This document shows, piece by piece, positions 63,736 to 64,000 of a stretch of 64,000 bases of DNA (position 1 is its first letter; the number at the start of each line of letters is the position of its first letter). The notes beneath the pieces are model-generated. The model saw nothing but the letters and a program-made list of their open reading frames with translations. It did no database searches and was not told where the DNA came from. A program made the position numbers and the translations under genes. The DNA lies in the NCBI GenBank assembly GCA_934655875.1, contig CAKUHB010000008.1:26124-90123 (forward strand), written 5' to 3'. This DNA is from an uncultured Oscillospiraceae bacterium. GTDB taxonomy: Bacteria > Bacillota > Clostridia > Oscillospirales > Oscillospiraceae.

Positions 63736-64000
63736 ATGAAAAACGTACTTTTAGACAAGGGTATTATACTCCCGTCCGGCGAAATCAGCAAGGATAAGGT
63801 AAACCTTGTAACCGGAGCAATCACGCAGCCATTCGCAGAAATGGTATGGGTAACGACAGGAGGCGACATGGAAACCGTAAACCGCTTGACCGACGTACTT
63901 GTTACCATGAACACCCCCGCCGACCGGGGGAAGCTGTTCAAAATCATAAAAATGCTCTATGGGCTTATGGGCTTGCCCTTTTCCGAGGAAGCCGAGCCTA
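63736..64000 (+). CDS. Unknown protein, N-terminal part, possibly from a mobile element
   Basis: ATG 63736 follows AGGAGG, and the frame is open for 88 codons to the right edge. The protein starts MKNVLLDKGIILPSGEIS; no family recognised. Codon choice (many GTA, ATA, CTT) and GC content near 48% differ from the approximately 60% neighbours, hinting at transferred DNA. The 63466-63735 gap before it holds AT-rich sequence with inverted AAAACCTTG/CAAGGTTTT arms near 63607-63643 and a GGGCACCATTTTGGCACCA repeat near 63698. Confidence 0.6.
   Translation, partial: MKNVLLDKGIILPSGEISKDKVNLVTGAITQPFAEMVWVTTGGDMETVNRLTDVLVTMNTPADRGKLFKIIKMLYGLMGLPFSEEAEP

Overview
The window looks like the chromosome of a GC-rich, low-oxygen Gram-positive bacterium of the class Clostridia, probably an Oscillospiraceae-like gut organism. 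The evidence is strong AGGAGG-type ribosome binding sites, sigma-A promoters (TTGACA / 17 / TATAAT), an L-box lysine riboswitch, a CIRCE heat-shock operator, lipoprotein signal peptides, a cysteine-rich KTR protein and several ferredoxin-type or selenium-linked enzymes. The assignment is inferred from gene content; there is no rRNA in the window.

Layout. 1-7.9 kb (mostly minus): the start of a metal-complex binding lipoprotein, a probable selenium-dependent xanthine dehydrogenase with a four-cluster ferredoxin, a cysteine desulfurase with a Se/S-carrier-like DUF3343 protein, a PrsW-like protease and a cardiolipin synthase. 8.1-15.7 kb (plus): DNA repair (uvrA, radC, uvrB), a small membrane-anchored HTH protein and an aldo/keto reductase with iron-sulfur motifs. 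15.7-23.7 kb (plus): a complete acetylase-type lysine operon (dapA, dapB, dapH, lysA, aminotransferase, deacetylase, lysC) behind a lysine riboswitch. 23.7-31 kb: a DUF3786 protein, an ECF sigma / anti-sigma / lipoprotein module, a rubrerythrin-like protein, typA, a nucleotidyltransferase and an S66 carboxypeptidase. 31-34.8 kb: cation/proton antiporter, MgtC-like protein and a sodium-dependent transporter.

34.9-46.7 kb is one functional block for chitobiose use. A YesM-type sensor kinase, a sugar-binding lipoprotein, two permeases, nagB, nagA and a YesN-type regulator lie on the plus strand. They converge on a minus-strand pair encoding a GH94 N,N'-diacetylchitobiose phosphorylase and a phosphohexomutase. 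Together they would import GlcNAc2, cleave it with phosphate, convert GlcNAc-1-P to GlcNAc-6-P and feed fructose-6-P. No ABC ATPase is present.

46.7-57.4 kb (minus) has an accessory flavour: an HExxH membrane protein, a lipoprotein, RsgA, CAT-like and GNAT acetyltransferases, two TetR regulators with their operators, a KTR-led operon of small membrane and AbrB-like proteins, a broken XRE regulator and tRNA-Pro(GGG). 57.5-63.5 kb (minus): YeiH-like exporter, phosphoglucomutase, lipoprotein, HAD phosphatase, CIRCE-controlled Hsp20 and flavodoxin. At 63.7 kb a gene of different composition begins and runs off the right edge, possibly the start of an integrated element.

The most unusual signal is a pair of related elements of about 275-325 bp (16066-16389 and 50661-50934). 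They have about 20-bp terminal inverted repeats and shared internal blocks, and each ends just before the ribosome binding site of the gene it faces. A second dispersed repeat occurs at 634-720 and 11555-11643.
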